A DNA stretch of 64,000 bases from Rikenellaceae bacterium (GTDB lineage Bacteria > Bacteroidota > Bacteroidia > Bacteroidales > Rikenellaceae), in NCBI GenBank assembly GCA_017415005.1, contig JAFQJK010000021.1, positions 1 through 64,000 on the forward strand, read 5' to 3'. A model generated the notes under the pieces. It had not been told where the DNA came from. It did not search any database and saw nothing but the letters and a program-made list of their open reading frames with translations. This document shows, piece after piece, positions 44,224-51,481 of this stretch (positions are counted from its first letter, which is position 1; each line of letters opens with the position of its first letter). A program made the translations under genes and the position numbers.

Positions 44224-44475
44224 ATGGCAGAGCATTGGCGCAATGATTTATTAATCAACCAGATAGCTGAGCGATTGCGAAAATGCCGCACTGCTGCGGG
44301 GAAGTCGCAGGAGGCGGTGTACTTCGACACGGGTATTCATATCGGGAAAATCGAGACGGCACAATACAATATTACCGTAAGCACGTTGTCGCGCCTTTGT
44401 CAATATTACGGGATAACCATGGAAGAGTTGCTCAAAGGCATCGAGGCTGATGCATCGTCCGAGGCGCAACGATAA
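44224..44475 (+). CDS. XRE-family HTH protein, array member 2
   Basis: An 83-residue paralogue of the previous gene, 22 bp after it. It begins MAEHWRNDLLINQIAERLRK and has the HTH segments TAAGKSQEAVYFDTGIHIGKIE and LCQYYGITMEELLKGI. The helix 2-3 region lacks the classic LSQxxLA pattern, but spacing and the closing YYGIT.EEL segment fit the XRE superfamily. Its end overlaps member 3 by 26 bp. Confidence 0.75.
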   Translation: MAEHWRNDLLINQIAERLRKCRTAAGKSQEAVYFDTGIHIGKIETAQYNITVSTLSRLCQYYGITMEELLKGIEADASSEAQR

Positions 44476-44680
44476 GCTCGTTGCAGCGGTGGCGAGTAAG
44501 CTAAGGGCGCTTCGGAAGCAGTGGGGTTTATTCCAAGTGGCTGTATGCTCGGATACGGATATCCATATTGGATGCATAGAGACCGGCAGGGCCAGTGTTT
44601 CCGTTTTGACGCCTGCAGACCTTTGTGCTTATTATGGTATCACGCTGGAAGAATTTATCAAGGGTGTCTTTGTGAAATAA
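44450..44680 (+). CDS. XRE-family HTH protein, array member 3
   Basis: A 76-residue paralogue, MHRPRRNDKLVAAVASKLRALRK to ITLEEFIKGVFVK. It overlaps member 2 by 26 bp in another frame, so translation may be coupled. It is the most diverged of the three intact members in the recognition region (LFQVAVCSDTDIHIGCIE), which suggests different DNA contacts. Confidence 0.7.
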   Translation: MHRPRRNDKLVAAVASKLRALRKQWGLFQVAVCSDTDIHIGCIETGRASVSVLTPADLCAYYGITLEEFIKGVFVK

Positions 44681-44701
44681 CGGTATTCCCGTATATTGCA
44701 T

Positions 44702-44932
44702 ATGGCGGAGCAATGGCGCAATGATATATTATTGAATGAGATAGCCCGGAGGCTCAGGGAGTGTCGCCACGCGATCGGAAAATCGTAGGAGGCGGTATAT
44801 TTCGACACCGGAATCCATGTCGGGCGCATCGAGATCGCCCGATACAATGTTTCTGTCAGTAGATTATCGCGCCTTTGCGATTATTACAGGGTCACGCTCG
44901 AGGAATTGTTCAGAGGCATTTCCACAAAATAA
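44702..44932 (+). pseudogene. XRE-family HTH protein, array member 4, broken by a stop codon
   Basis: From ATG 44702 the reading frame gives MAEQWRNDILLNEIARRLRE, closely like member 2, then TAG at 44786-44788 (codon 29). The frame stays open after it for 47 codons and ends with VTLEELFRGISTK and TAA at 44930. Member 2 has CAG at the same place, so a single C-to-T change explains the break. It is too recent for other damage to show. The region between member 3 and this copy is 21 bp. Confidence 0.85.
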
Positions 44933-45071
44933 GCAACCCCGGCTCCGGGGCCTGCAGATATTGCTGCCGGTGGAAGGCCTGTAGCCGTAGAGCCGCTCCC
45001 ATACACGGGCGGTGATCTTTTGCGGCGGACCCGCGCACTTTCGTCCTGTTTTCGCTACCTTTGCAGAAGGT

Positions 45072-45133
45072 AGGATGCGCTTCGGACAAGCTCAAACAGG
45101 TTTGGCTTGCCTCTCGGCTTTCACTATCTTTGC
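45072..45133 (+). repeat. 62-bp repeat promoter, copy A (exonuclease gene)
   Basis: This 62-bp sequence matches 60789-60850 (opposite strand) with only two differences. It ends in TTTCACTATCTTTGC with the -7 box TATCTTTG at 45125-45132, and its middle is an imperfect dyad CAAGCTCAAAC/GTTTGGCTTG. It ends 12 bp before the exonuclease start codon and serves as its promoter. Confidence 0.85.
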
Positions 45134-45145
45134 CCGCACAGGATC

Positions 45146-45637
45146 ATGGACAATTTCGCCGCCATAGACTTCGAGACCGCCAACGGTAAGCGTACCAGCG
45201 TGTGCAGCGTCGGCGTGGTGGTCGTACGCGACGGCGTGGCCATCGACCGCATCCACGAGCTGATCCGCCCGCGGCCCAATTTCTATAGCTACTGGACCAC
45301 GCGCATTCACGGCATGACGTACGACGACACGGCCGGGGCTCCTGAATTTCCCGATGTGTGGCGCATGATCGCACCCCGTATCGCCGGGTTGCCGCTCGTG
45401 GCGCACAACAGCCCGTTCGACGAGGGGTGCCTGCGTGCCGTGCACGAGCTGTTCGGCATGCCGTATCCGGATTATCGTTTTTTCTGCACCTGCCGCGCCG
45501 CGCGCCGCGTTCTCCCGGGCTTGCCCAACTACCAGCTCCAGACCGTCTCGGCCCGCTGCGGCTACGACCTCGCGAACCACCACCACGCGCTGGCCGATGC
45601 CGAGGCCTGTGCGCGGATCGCGTTGCGCATTCTCTGA
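45146..45637 (+). CDS. DnaQ-like 3'-5' exonuclease (DEDDh)
   Basis: A 163-residue exonuclease of the DnaQ/RNase T fold. Active-site residues are Asp8 and Glu10 (AAIDFETAN), Asp92 (HNSPFDEG), His146 and Asp151 (HHALAD), the full DEDDh set. It is a free-standing domain, comparable to a stand-alone epsilon-like proofreading or repair nuclease; substrate not known. The leader is only about ten bases because the start codon closely follows the repeat promoter. Confidence 0.9.
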   Translation: MDNFAAIDFETANGKRTSVCSVGVVVVRDGVAIDRIHELIRPRPNFYSYWTTRIHGMTYDDTAGAPEFPDVWRMIAPRIAGLPLVAHNSPFDEGCLRAVHELFGMPYPDYRFFCTCRAARRVLPGLPNYQLQTVSARCGYDLANHHHALADAEACARIALRIL

Positions 45638-45789
45638 CCGGCTCCCCGAGGCGAAAGCGCCGGCACGGGATTTCCCTGACACAAGATTTATGTTTCTCCC
45701 TTTGTGGTGTGGGCGCCAGGCCCTCAGCCACCGGCCCGGCACTGTGCGTGGAAAAACCGGGCCTATGCTGTTTTTTCCGATAAATACAT

Positions 45790-45797
45790 TACCTTTG
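45790..45797 (+). promoter_or_regulatory. -7 box of the cobalamin-riboswitch transcript
   Basis: TACCTTTG fits TAnnTTTG and lies just before the riboswitch, placing the transcript start near 45803. Confidence 0.6.
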
Positions 45798-45805
45798 CTC
45801 CGCAA

Positions 45806-45993
45806 TGGTTCCCGAACCGTGCCGGTATGCCGGCCTCGGGGAAGGATTAAAAGGGAATGCCGTGCAAATCGGCAACAGTTCCCGCTGCTGTAAGTTCCGC
45901 CTTCATCGAAGGCCGCAAGGTTGCGACATTCTTTGCCACTGATCCTCCGGGATCGGGAAGGCGTCGCCACCGGAACAAGTCAGAAGACCTGCC
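45806..45993 (+). promoter_or_regulatory. Cobalamin (B12) riboswitch
   Basis: All conserved parts are in order: GGGAATGCCGTG near 45853, GCAACAGTTCCCGCTGCTGTAA split over 45872-45893, the B12 box GCCACTG at 45935-45941, GGGAAGGCG at 45955-45963 and the closing AAGTCAGAAGACCTGCC at 45977-45993. Such riboswitches bind adenosyl- or other cobalamins and lower expression of the downstream genes. The genes controlled are the two lipoproteins that follow. Confidence 0.95.
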
Positions 45994-46344
45994 TTGCGCA
46001 TTTTTGATTTTATGCACCCGCGGCGAATGGGGCGATAATCAGCTCGGAGTCTTCTGTATCTCAGCGTGTTTATTATCCTGCATGAACGGGTCGTAGAATC
46101 GTTAAACGTTTCGGCCCATGACCTTATCATGCTTCGGGAGACCTGCGTGCGGCGCCGGTCCGTCCCTGCGTCGTGAGTTTCCGGCATCCCTGCCTGCGGC
46201 AGAGGCGCAGCCTGCCCCGGCGTGCGGCCGGCGTACGGCGCGCACGCGCCGTTCCGGCCATTGCCTGTTCGTCCGACCGTCCTGCGGCGTCCGGCCGTAT
46301 CGTCGTATCCGTATGTCTCCCCGGACCAATCCTTTAAATCACAT
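45994..46344 (+). other. Long leader between riboswitch and first lipoprotein gene
   Basis: About 350 bases without a convincing gene. It starts with an ATTTTTGATTTT stretch, carries only very short frames such as one at 46012, and becomes strongly GC-rich from 46130. It must contain the riboswitch expression platform, but I cannot define the switching helices by eye. Confidence 0.4.
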
Positions 46345-48096
46345 ATGTCTATGAAACAAAAACTTACCACAGCAGTGCTGCTTGCGCTGCTGACCCTTGT
46401 CATGGCCTCGTGCGGCAAGAGCGAGGAGCAGGGTAATCCCGGGCCGCCCCAGATCGCGCTCGACAGTCCGACGGGCACCTATGTCGTTAAGGTCGGACGC
46501 ACGCTGGTCATCGCGCCGACCTACCAAAACGACGCGGGCGCCATGTATGTCTGGAAGATCGACGGCCGTATCGTGGGCCGCGAGAAGACCTATACGGTCA
46601 GCACCGCTGAGACAGGGACGCTTTACATTACGCTTGAAGTGACGACCGATTACGGCACGGAGGACATCGAAATGCGCGTCGATATCGTCGACAGGCAGCT
46701 GCCGGCCATCGCGCTTTCGATACCCGACGGCGGGTACAGGATCGTTGTGGGTTCGCCGCTCGAGCTCGAGCCGTTGGTCGAGAACATCGACGGAGCCACC
46801 TTCCTGTGGACGGTCAACGGCAGCGATGCCGGGACGGAGCAGAGCTACACCTTTCCGGCTGTGCAGGCGGGCGACTACACGATCGTCTGCACCGTGACCA
46901 ACGAGGACGGCAGCGACCGCCTCGAGATCCCGGTCAAGGTCTGCACGCCGGATGAGATGCCTTTCTCCTGGGTCTTCGAACGGACTGCGTACAGCCTGTC
47001 GGCGGGCCGCGCGATCCGCCTTATGCCGTTCGATGTCACCAATGCGTTCGATGCCGAGTACACGTGGACCGTGGACGGTGTGGTGAAGCAGAAGGGCCGG
47101 GAGCCCGCGTTTATTTTCAGGGCTGCTGACTACGCGGCCGACAAGGCTGCCGGGCACACGGACTATGATGTCAGGGTGACGATGAGCAACGCCTATGGCC
47201 AGCGGACCCAGGCGCTCACCGTGACCGTGTCGGGCGAGGAGGGCACCTACTACCGCCGGGCCGATGCAGGCAGCAGCGACAGTTGGAACAGGGTGTACGA
47301 GTTCCTTGCCGCGCCGGGCCAGTTTGTCAATGAGGACTATACGGCCACGACGATGGCCGAGGCCTGCGCCTATGCCGAGAATATGCTCCGCGTCGAGCAC
47401 TATGTCTCGCTGGGCGCTTTCGGGGGCTATATCGTCGTCGGGTTCGACCACAGTATCGACAACGACGGGGGATACAACATCCAGATCAAGGGTAACTCGT
47501 TCGCAGGCTCGTCCGAGCCGGGTATCGTCTATGTGATGCAGGATGAGAACGGCAACGGCCTGCCCGACGACACGTGGTATGAGCTCAAAGGCAGCGAGCA
47601 CGGTAAGCCCGAGACGATACAAGACTATGCGGTGACCTACTACCGTCCCCGGGCCGTGGGCATGCCGGTGCTCTGGACCGATAACCGGGGCGGGAGCGGC
47701 TCGGTCGACTACCTGAGCGCATACCATGGTCAGGATTATTACTATCCGAACTGGGTCACGGCCGACTCGTACACGCTGCGCGGCACCCGCCTCGATGCGC
47801 GTACCGTCGAGGTCACCCCGGGTTACTGGAGCAACGATGCGTTCGAGTGGGGCTATGCCGATAACTTCAGCTCGGTCGACCGGCTGACCGACGATGACAA
47901 CGGCAATGCCGGGGCCAACGGCAACCACTTCCGCATCAGCGATGCCATCACGTTCGACGGCCAGCCTGCCGACCTGCGCTACATCGACTTCGTTAAGGTG
48001 CAGACCGGCGTGCAGGCCAAGGCGGGGTGGCTCGGTGAGAATTCGACCGAGGTATTCAACTTTAAGGATTTCAACCTGATCAAAAACAAAAAATAA
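46345..48096 (+). CDS. PKD-like surface lipoprotein under B12 riboswitch control
   Basis: A 583-residue lipoprotein. The signal peptide ends in a lipobox with Cys23 (VMASC), followed by KSEE, an acidic start compatible with surface export. Three PKD-like beta domains (about 30-330) contain phrases such as MYVWKIDGR, FLWTVNGSD and EYTWTVDGV. The C-terminal 240 residues form another domain with GGYIVVGFDHSIDN and DENGNGLPDDTWYELKGSE, the latter resembling a calcium-binding loop. Cell-surface proteins of this build recur in B12 loci of Bacteroidales. An alternative start is the ATG at 46351. It is six bases from the next gene. A role in cobalamin capture is inferred from the riboswitch. Confidence 0.8.
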   Translation: MSMKQKLTTAVLLALLTLVMASCGKSEEQGNPGPPQIALDSPTGTYVVKVGRTLVIAPTYQNDAGAMYVWKIDGRIVGREKTYTVSTAETGTLYITLEVTTDYGTEDIEMRVDIVDRQLPAIALSIPDGGYRIVVGSPLELEPLVENIDGATFLWTVNGSDAGTEQSYTFPAVQAGDYTIVCTVTNEDGSDRLEIPVKVCTPDEMPFSWVFERTAYSLSAGRAIRLMPFDVTNAFDAEYTWTVDGVVKQKGREPAFIFRAADYAADKAAGHTDYDVRVTMSNAYGQRTQALTVTVSGEEGTYYRRADAGSSDSWNRVYEFLAAPGQFVNEDYTATTMAEACAYAENMLRVEHYVSLGAFGGYIVVGFDHSIDNDGGYNIQIKGNSFAGSSEPGIVYVMQDENGNGLPDDTWYELKGSEHGKPETIQDYAVTYYRPRAVGMPVLWTDNRGGSGSVDYLSAYHGQDYYYPNWVTADSYTLRGTRLDARTVEVTPGYWSNDAFEWGYADNFSSVDRLTDDDNGNAGANGNHFRISDAITFDGQPADLRYIDFVKVQTGVQAKAGWLGENSTEVFNFKDFNLIKNKK

Positions 48097-48102
48097 CGAA
48101 TC

Positions 48103-50145
48103 ATGAAGAAGCTATTCACCCTGTTTGCCCTGCCGCTCGTCCTCGCCCTGGCGCTGACCGGCTGTAAGGACGACGACAACAACCCTTTTGCGGGTAGCGA
48201 TCACCACATCGTCGCATTCACGCTGACCGCCCATGGCGTGGAGTACCATGCCGCCATCAGCGGCGACAGGATCACGCTGACCGTGCCGGTCGGCGTCGAC
48301 CTGACGGGAGCCACCGTCTCGTACGAGCTGTGCGAGCAGGCGACGATCAAGCCCGACCCGGCTTCGATCACGGACTGGAACAACGACCAGGCGTTCCGAG
48401 TCACCTCGTACAACCAGAGCTGGGGCAGCTACACCTACACCGTGTCGCGCAGCCAGATCGTCAATAATGGCAATGTCACGCTGCTCACGCAGGCTGATGT
48501 CGAGGCCTTCGCCGCTTCGGGCGTTACGGTCGTCGACGGCAACCTGACGATCGGTGCCGCAGGTGCCACCTCCCCTTTCGATACGATCCGCGATCTGAGC
48601 GCGCTGAGCGGCCTGACCGAGGTCAAGTACAACCTGACGATCAACAACACGTTCGGCGGTAAGAGCCTCGCCGGCCTCGACAACCTGACGCGCGTTGGCG
48701 GACTGTATGTGGGCAGCGTGCTTACTGCCGGCTCGACCTATGATTCGCTCGAGCTCTCGTTGCCGGGCCTCGTCTCGGTCGGCGACATGGTCGTCAACAA
48801 CGACAAAGTGAAGAGCATCTCCGCGCCGAAACTGGCCTCGACCGGCAGCCTGAGCATCAACTCAAAGGGGCTCGCGGTGCTCAGGCTCGACGCGCTGGCT
48901 GCCTGTGCGGGCGACCTTTCGATCCAGAGCCTTCCGGTCGGTGTCAATCCGTCGTCGTCGAACATCAACAACGCGCTGCGGTCGCTCAGTCTCCCGGCCC
49001 TGACGAACGTGTCTGGGTCGCTGATGTTCAATAATTTCGGTAGTGTCGCGGCTGTCGATCTCCCGAGGCTGGCCTATGTGGGCGGCAATTTTGCAGTCCG
49101 CTACCTGTCCAGGCTCGGGACCCTCGAGCTGCCCGAGCTGGCGACGCTCAATGGCGGCGTTACGCTTTATTACCTCAGTGCGCTCGAGACGTTCAAGGCT
49201 CCCCGGATCACCGCGATCGGCTCGTTCAACAGCGAGATCGGTTATAATGCCACCGCTACGCTCTCCACGCTCGATCTGGGCAAGCTGAGTACGGTCACCG
49301 GCAACTTCCAGATCAAAGGTGCCGCCCTCGAAACGCTCGCGCTGCCGGCCCTGCGGACGGTGGGCGGTACGTTGACGCTCAATCAGCTCCAGTCGCTCAC
49401 GGCGTTTGATGTTCCGGCGCTCACGGGTTGCGGAGCGATCGTTTTCCAATCGCTCACCTTGTTGACGGAAGTCAACCTGTCGGGGCTGACCTCGCTCGAT
49501 AACCTGGAATCGGTTTCGTGCTATGCGCTGGGAACGATCAGGTGTCCCGGGACGGTCGGCGATATTAAGCTGAACGGAGGTTCGCGGCTTTGCGATTTCC
49601 CCGAGTTGATCGGTATCGAGGAGGTGACGGGAACGTTGAAGGTGACCAACTATACCAAAAACGTCGATGTCGTTATTCCGCATGTCCGGCGGATCGGGAC
49701 TTTTTCGATGACCGAGTCGGGACCTAAGGAGCTGACCTATGCGTTCCCCGATCTCGCATGGGTGGGCTCGTTCGAGTTTGGGAGTTATAACTGCGAGATG
49801 ATCGACGCGCCGAAGCTGGTCGAAGCCGGCAGGCTTGCCTTCTCGAACCCCTGGGTGCTGCTCGATATTCGTCTGCCGGAGCTGCGCAAGATAGGCGAGC
49901 TTAGTCTGACCAACGGTAGCTGGAATGCCGATAAATGCCAGATCACGAACCTCGATGCATTCAAGGAGGTCGCTTCGATCGGTAAGGTCGAGATCGAATA
50001 TTGCGGCAATCTGGCTGACTTCTCGGGCCTGGAAAAAGCGCTTCCGACGCTTACGGCTGACAACTGGTCGGTCGAGGGGTGCAAGTACAGCCCGACGTTC
50101 CAGGATATGCTCGACGGCAAATTCACCGGAACCCCGGCGGAATAA
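48103..50145 (+). CDS. Leucine-rich-repeat surface lipoprotein under B12 riboswitch control
   Basis: A 680-residue lipoprotein. Lipobox LTGC with Cys21 is followed by KDDD, matching the K-(D/E)2 type surface-export signal known from Bacteroidota. Residues 30-125 look like a small beta-sandwich (DUF5018-like is a guess). From about 130 to 660 the protein is a long solenoid of some 20-25-residue units with patterns such as LSLPGLVSVGDMVVNND and LPELATLNGGVTLYYL, resembling receptor L-domain/BspA-like leucine-rich repeats. It shares the transcript of the riboswitch and the PKD protein; the terminator follows it. No TonB receptor is adjacent. Ligand unknown. Confidence 0.8.
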   Translation: MKKLFTLFALPLVLALALTGCKDDDNNPFAGSDHHIVAFTLTAHGVEYHAAISGDRITLTVPVGVDLTGATVSYELCEQATIKPDPASITDWNNDQAFRVTSYNQSWGSYTYTVSRSQIVNNGNVTLLTQADVEAFAASGVTVVDGNLTIGAAGATSPFDTIRDLSALSGLTEVKYNLTINNTFGGKSLAGLDNLTRVGGLYVGSVLTAGSTYDSLELSLPGLVSVGDMVVNNDKVKSISAPKLASTGSLSINSKGLAVLRLDALAACAGDLSIQSLPVGVNPSSSNINNALRSLSLPALTNVSGSLMFNNFGSVAAVDLPRLAYVGGNFAVRYLSRLGTLELPELATLNGGVTLYYLSALETFKAPRITAIGSFNSEIGYNATATLSTLDLGKLSTVTGNFQIKGAALETLALPALRTVGGTLTLNQLQSLTAFDVPALTGCGAIVFQSLTLLTEVNLSGLTSLDNLESVSCYALGTIRCPGTVGDIKLNGGSRLCDFPELIGIEEVTGTLKVTNYTKNVDVVIPHVRRIGTFSMTESGPKELTYAFPDLAWVGSFEFGSYNCEMIDAPKLVEAGRLAFSNPWVLLDIRLPELRKIGELSLTNGSWNADKCQITNLDAFKEVASIGKVEIEYCGNLADFSGLEKALPTLTADNWSVEGCKYSPTFQDMLDGKFTGTPAE

Positions 50146-50173
50146 CCCGTCGTACGCCATTCATCCCACCACT

Positions 50174-50210
50174 GACAGGCCCGGAACGACGCTCCGGGCC
50201 TGTCGCTTTA
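50174..50210 (+). terminator. Terminator of the B12-riboswitch operon
   Basis: A 12-bp perfect stem (50174-50185 with 50193-50204, GACAGGCCCGGA) with a seven-base loop, 28 bp after the last lipoprotein stop. The T-rich tail (CGCTTTATAAA) is short. Confidence 0.82.
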
Positions 50211-50348
50211 TAAAATGCGTCTGAAAACACTCCGATTATCGAATATTTTTTTATCTTCCATTGACCGGCAGGATGGTTCCGGTAGTGAGGTTTTCGGTTG
50301 GAAGCCTCCCGGTGCCTCCTGCGTAACCCCCAATTTCAAAATGTTATG

Positions 50349-51090
50349 ATGACAAAGTATTGGATGCTTTGCAATGCTGGCAGTGTGCCTGCTGCTTGAT
50401 GCACGGGGTCAGGATGGCCCTTCGGGACAGACCGCGGCGCGGATATAGACGGCCACTTTTCTTCAGGTCGGGCAAGGTTGGACCTGGGTTGACAGTGTAT
50501 GGCTCTATCACGGACAAGAGGTGGGGTTCGCGCCTGTCAGCTATACGCAGGAGTTGGAGGAGGCCGTTGCAGGAGCTCCGGGCGCGCAGGTCGCGCCGAT
50601 AGTGATCCGGACAAAGGCCGAGGGTTCTTGTTCGACCGAAGTGCCGGAATGGAGTTGGTCCGGAGAGCAATGGTATTACAAGGGTAAGGCGACCGGGTCG
50701 TTTCCTCCGGTTTGCCACCGGGAGTCCCGTGCGGTGACCACGACCGGCGGCAATGGACAGGAGTGCACCGTCACGACCATCGAGGATGGGATATATGTGA
50801 TGGTCGGGGCGGAGGATTGGCGGTGGAGCAAGCGGGAATGGGTCTGGAAGCATCGGTACGACCCGTTCATGGTAATGCCTGTCTATGAGGCGACGTGTTC
50901 GTTCAACCGTGTTGCGACAACGCCGGGAGCGCTGTGACCCGGTAACTTTGATCGGTCGTCCCTGTTCTCGCGCTTCGGGGGCGATGACCGGGCGGGAGCG
51001 TTCCTGCCCTTTGATGGTGAGCGCGCGTTGCGGCTATCAAGCCGAAGGAAAGGGGGCCGGGACGGGAATGCCAGAGGATGCCCGGAATGA
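50349..51090 (+). pseudogene. Decayed gene for a secreted protein
   Basis: From ATG 50349 the frame reads MTKYWML; removing one T of the TTT at 50368-50370 continues it as AMLAVCLLLDARGQ, completing a normal signal peptide. The corrected frame then meets TAG at 50446-50448, runs open through a Trp-rich region (WSWSGEQWYYKGK, WRWSKREWVWKH), meets TGA at 50935-50937, and goes on in the same frame with GNFDRSSLFSRFGGDD to a last stop at 51088. At least three lesions therefore separate one former gene. The family is not recognised. Confidence 0.7.
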
Positions 51091-51264
51091 ATCAGGACGA
51101 ATAAGCAATAGCATGGGGATTGTTTATCCTGAGCGGGGCGGCGCTGTCAATAAGGATATGGAAGGGTTACAACTTTGCTGTCCCTGACCCGGGCAGGAGT
51201 TGTACGGGTTGCTGCTTGGTCCCGGCCAGTTCGTGCATGACGGAAACTATGTAGGCCGGAAAAT
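51091..51264. other. Gap between decayed gene and tRNA-Val terminator
   Basis: No gene or structure seen; it may hold further remains of the decayed gene. Confidence 0.35.
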
Positions 51265-51296
51265 ACAAAAAAGCGCTTACGATAATGTAAGCGCTT
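51265..51296 (-). terminator. Terminator after tRNA-Val
   Basis: A 10-bp perfect stem AAGCGCTTAC (51271-51280) with GTAAGCGCTT (51287-51296) is followed on the minus strand by six T residues, 12 bp beyond the tRNA 3' end. Confidence 0.9.
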
Positions 51297-51307
51297 GATT
51301 ATGAGAG

Positions 51308-51382
51308 TGGAAGCACAGGGATTCGAACCCCGGACCCTCTGCTTGTAAGGCAGACGCTCTGAACCAGCTGAGCTATGCTTCC
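51308..51382 (-). tRNA. tRNA-Val (anticodon TAC)
   Basis: A 75-base tRNA. On the minus strand the acceptor stem GGAAGCA pairs with TGCTTCC, the D-arm contains GCTCAGCTGGTTCAGAGC, the anticodon loop CTTACAA gives TAC, and the T-loop is GGTTCGAATC. CCA is not encoded. Confidence 0.95.
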
Positions 51383-51481
51383 TTTTGCAGTTCTGCAACC
51401 GCGTTATCCGTGATTGCGAGTGCAAAGATAGGGATAAAAATCAAATCTCCAAACCGGAATCCCGATTTTTGGTAAATTTCT

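Noticed and set aside
43971-44932. The tandem XRE units as a CRISPR-like or simple repeat array
   Set aside because: The units are diverged protein-coding paralogues of about 230-250 bp with separate starts and stops, not identical repeats with spacers.
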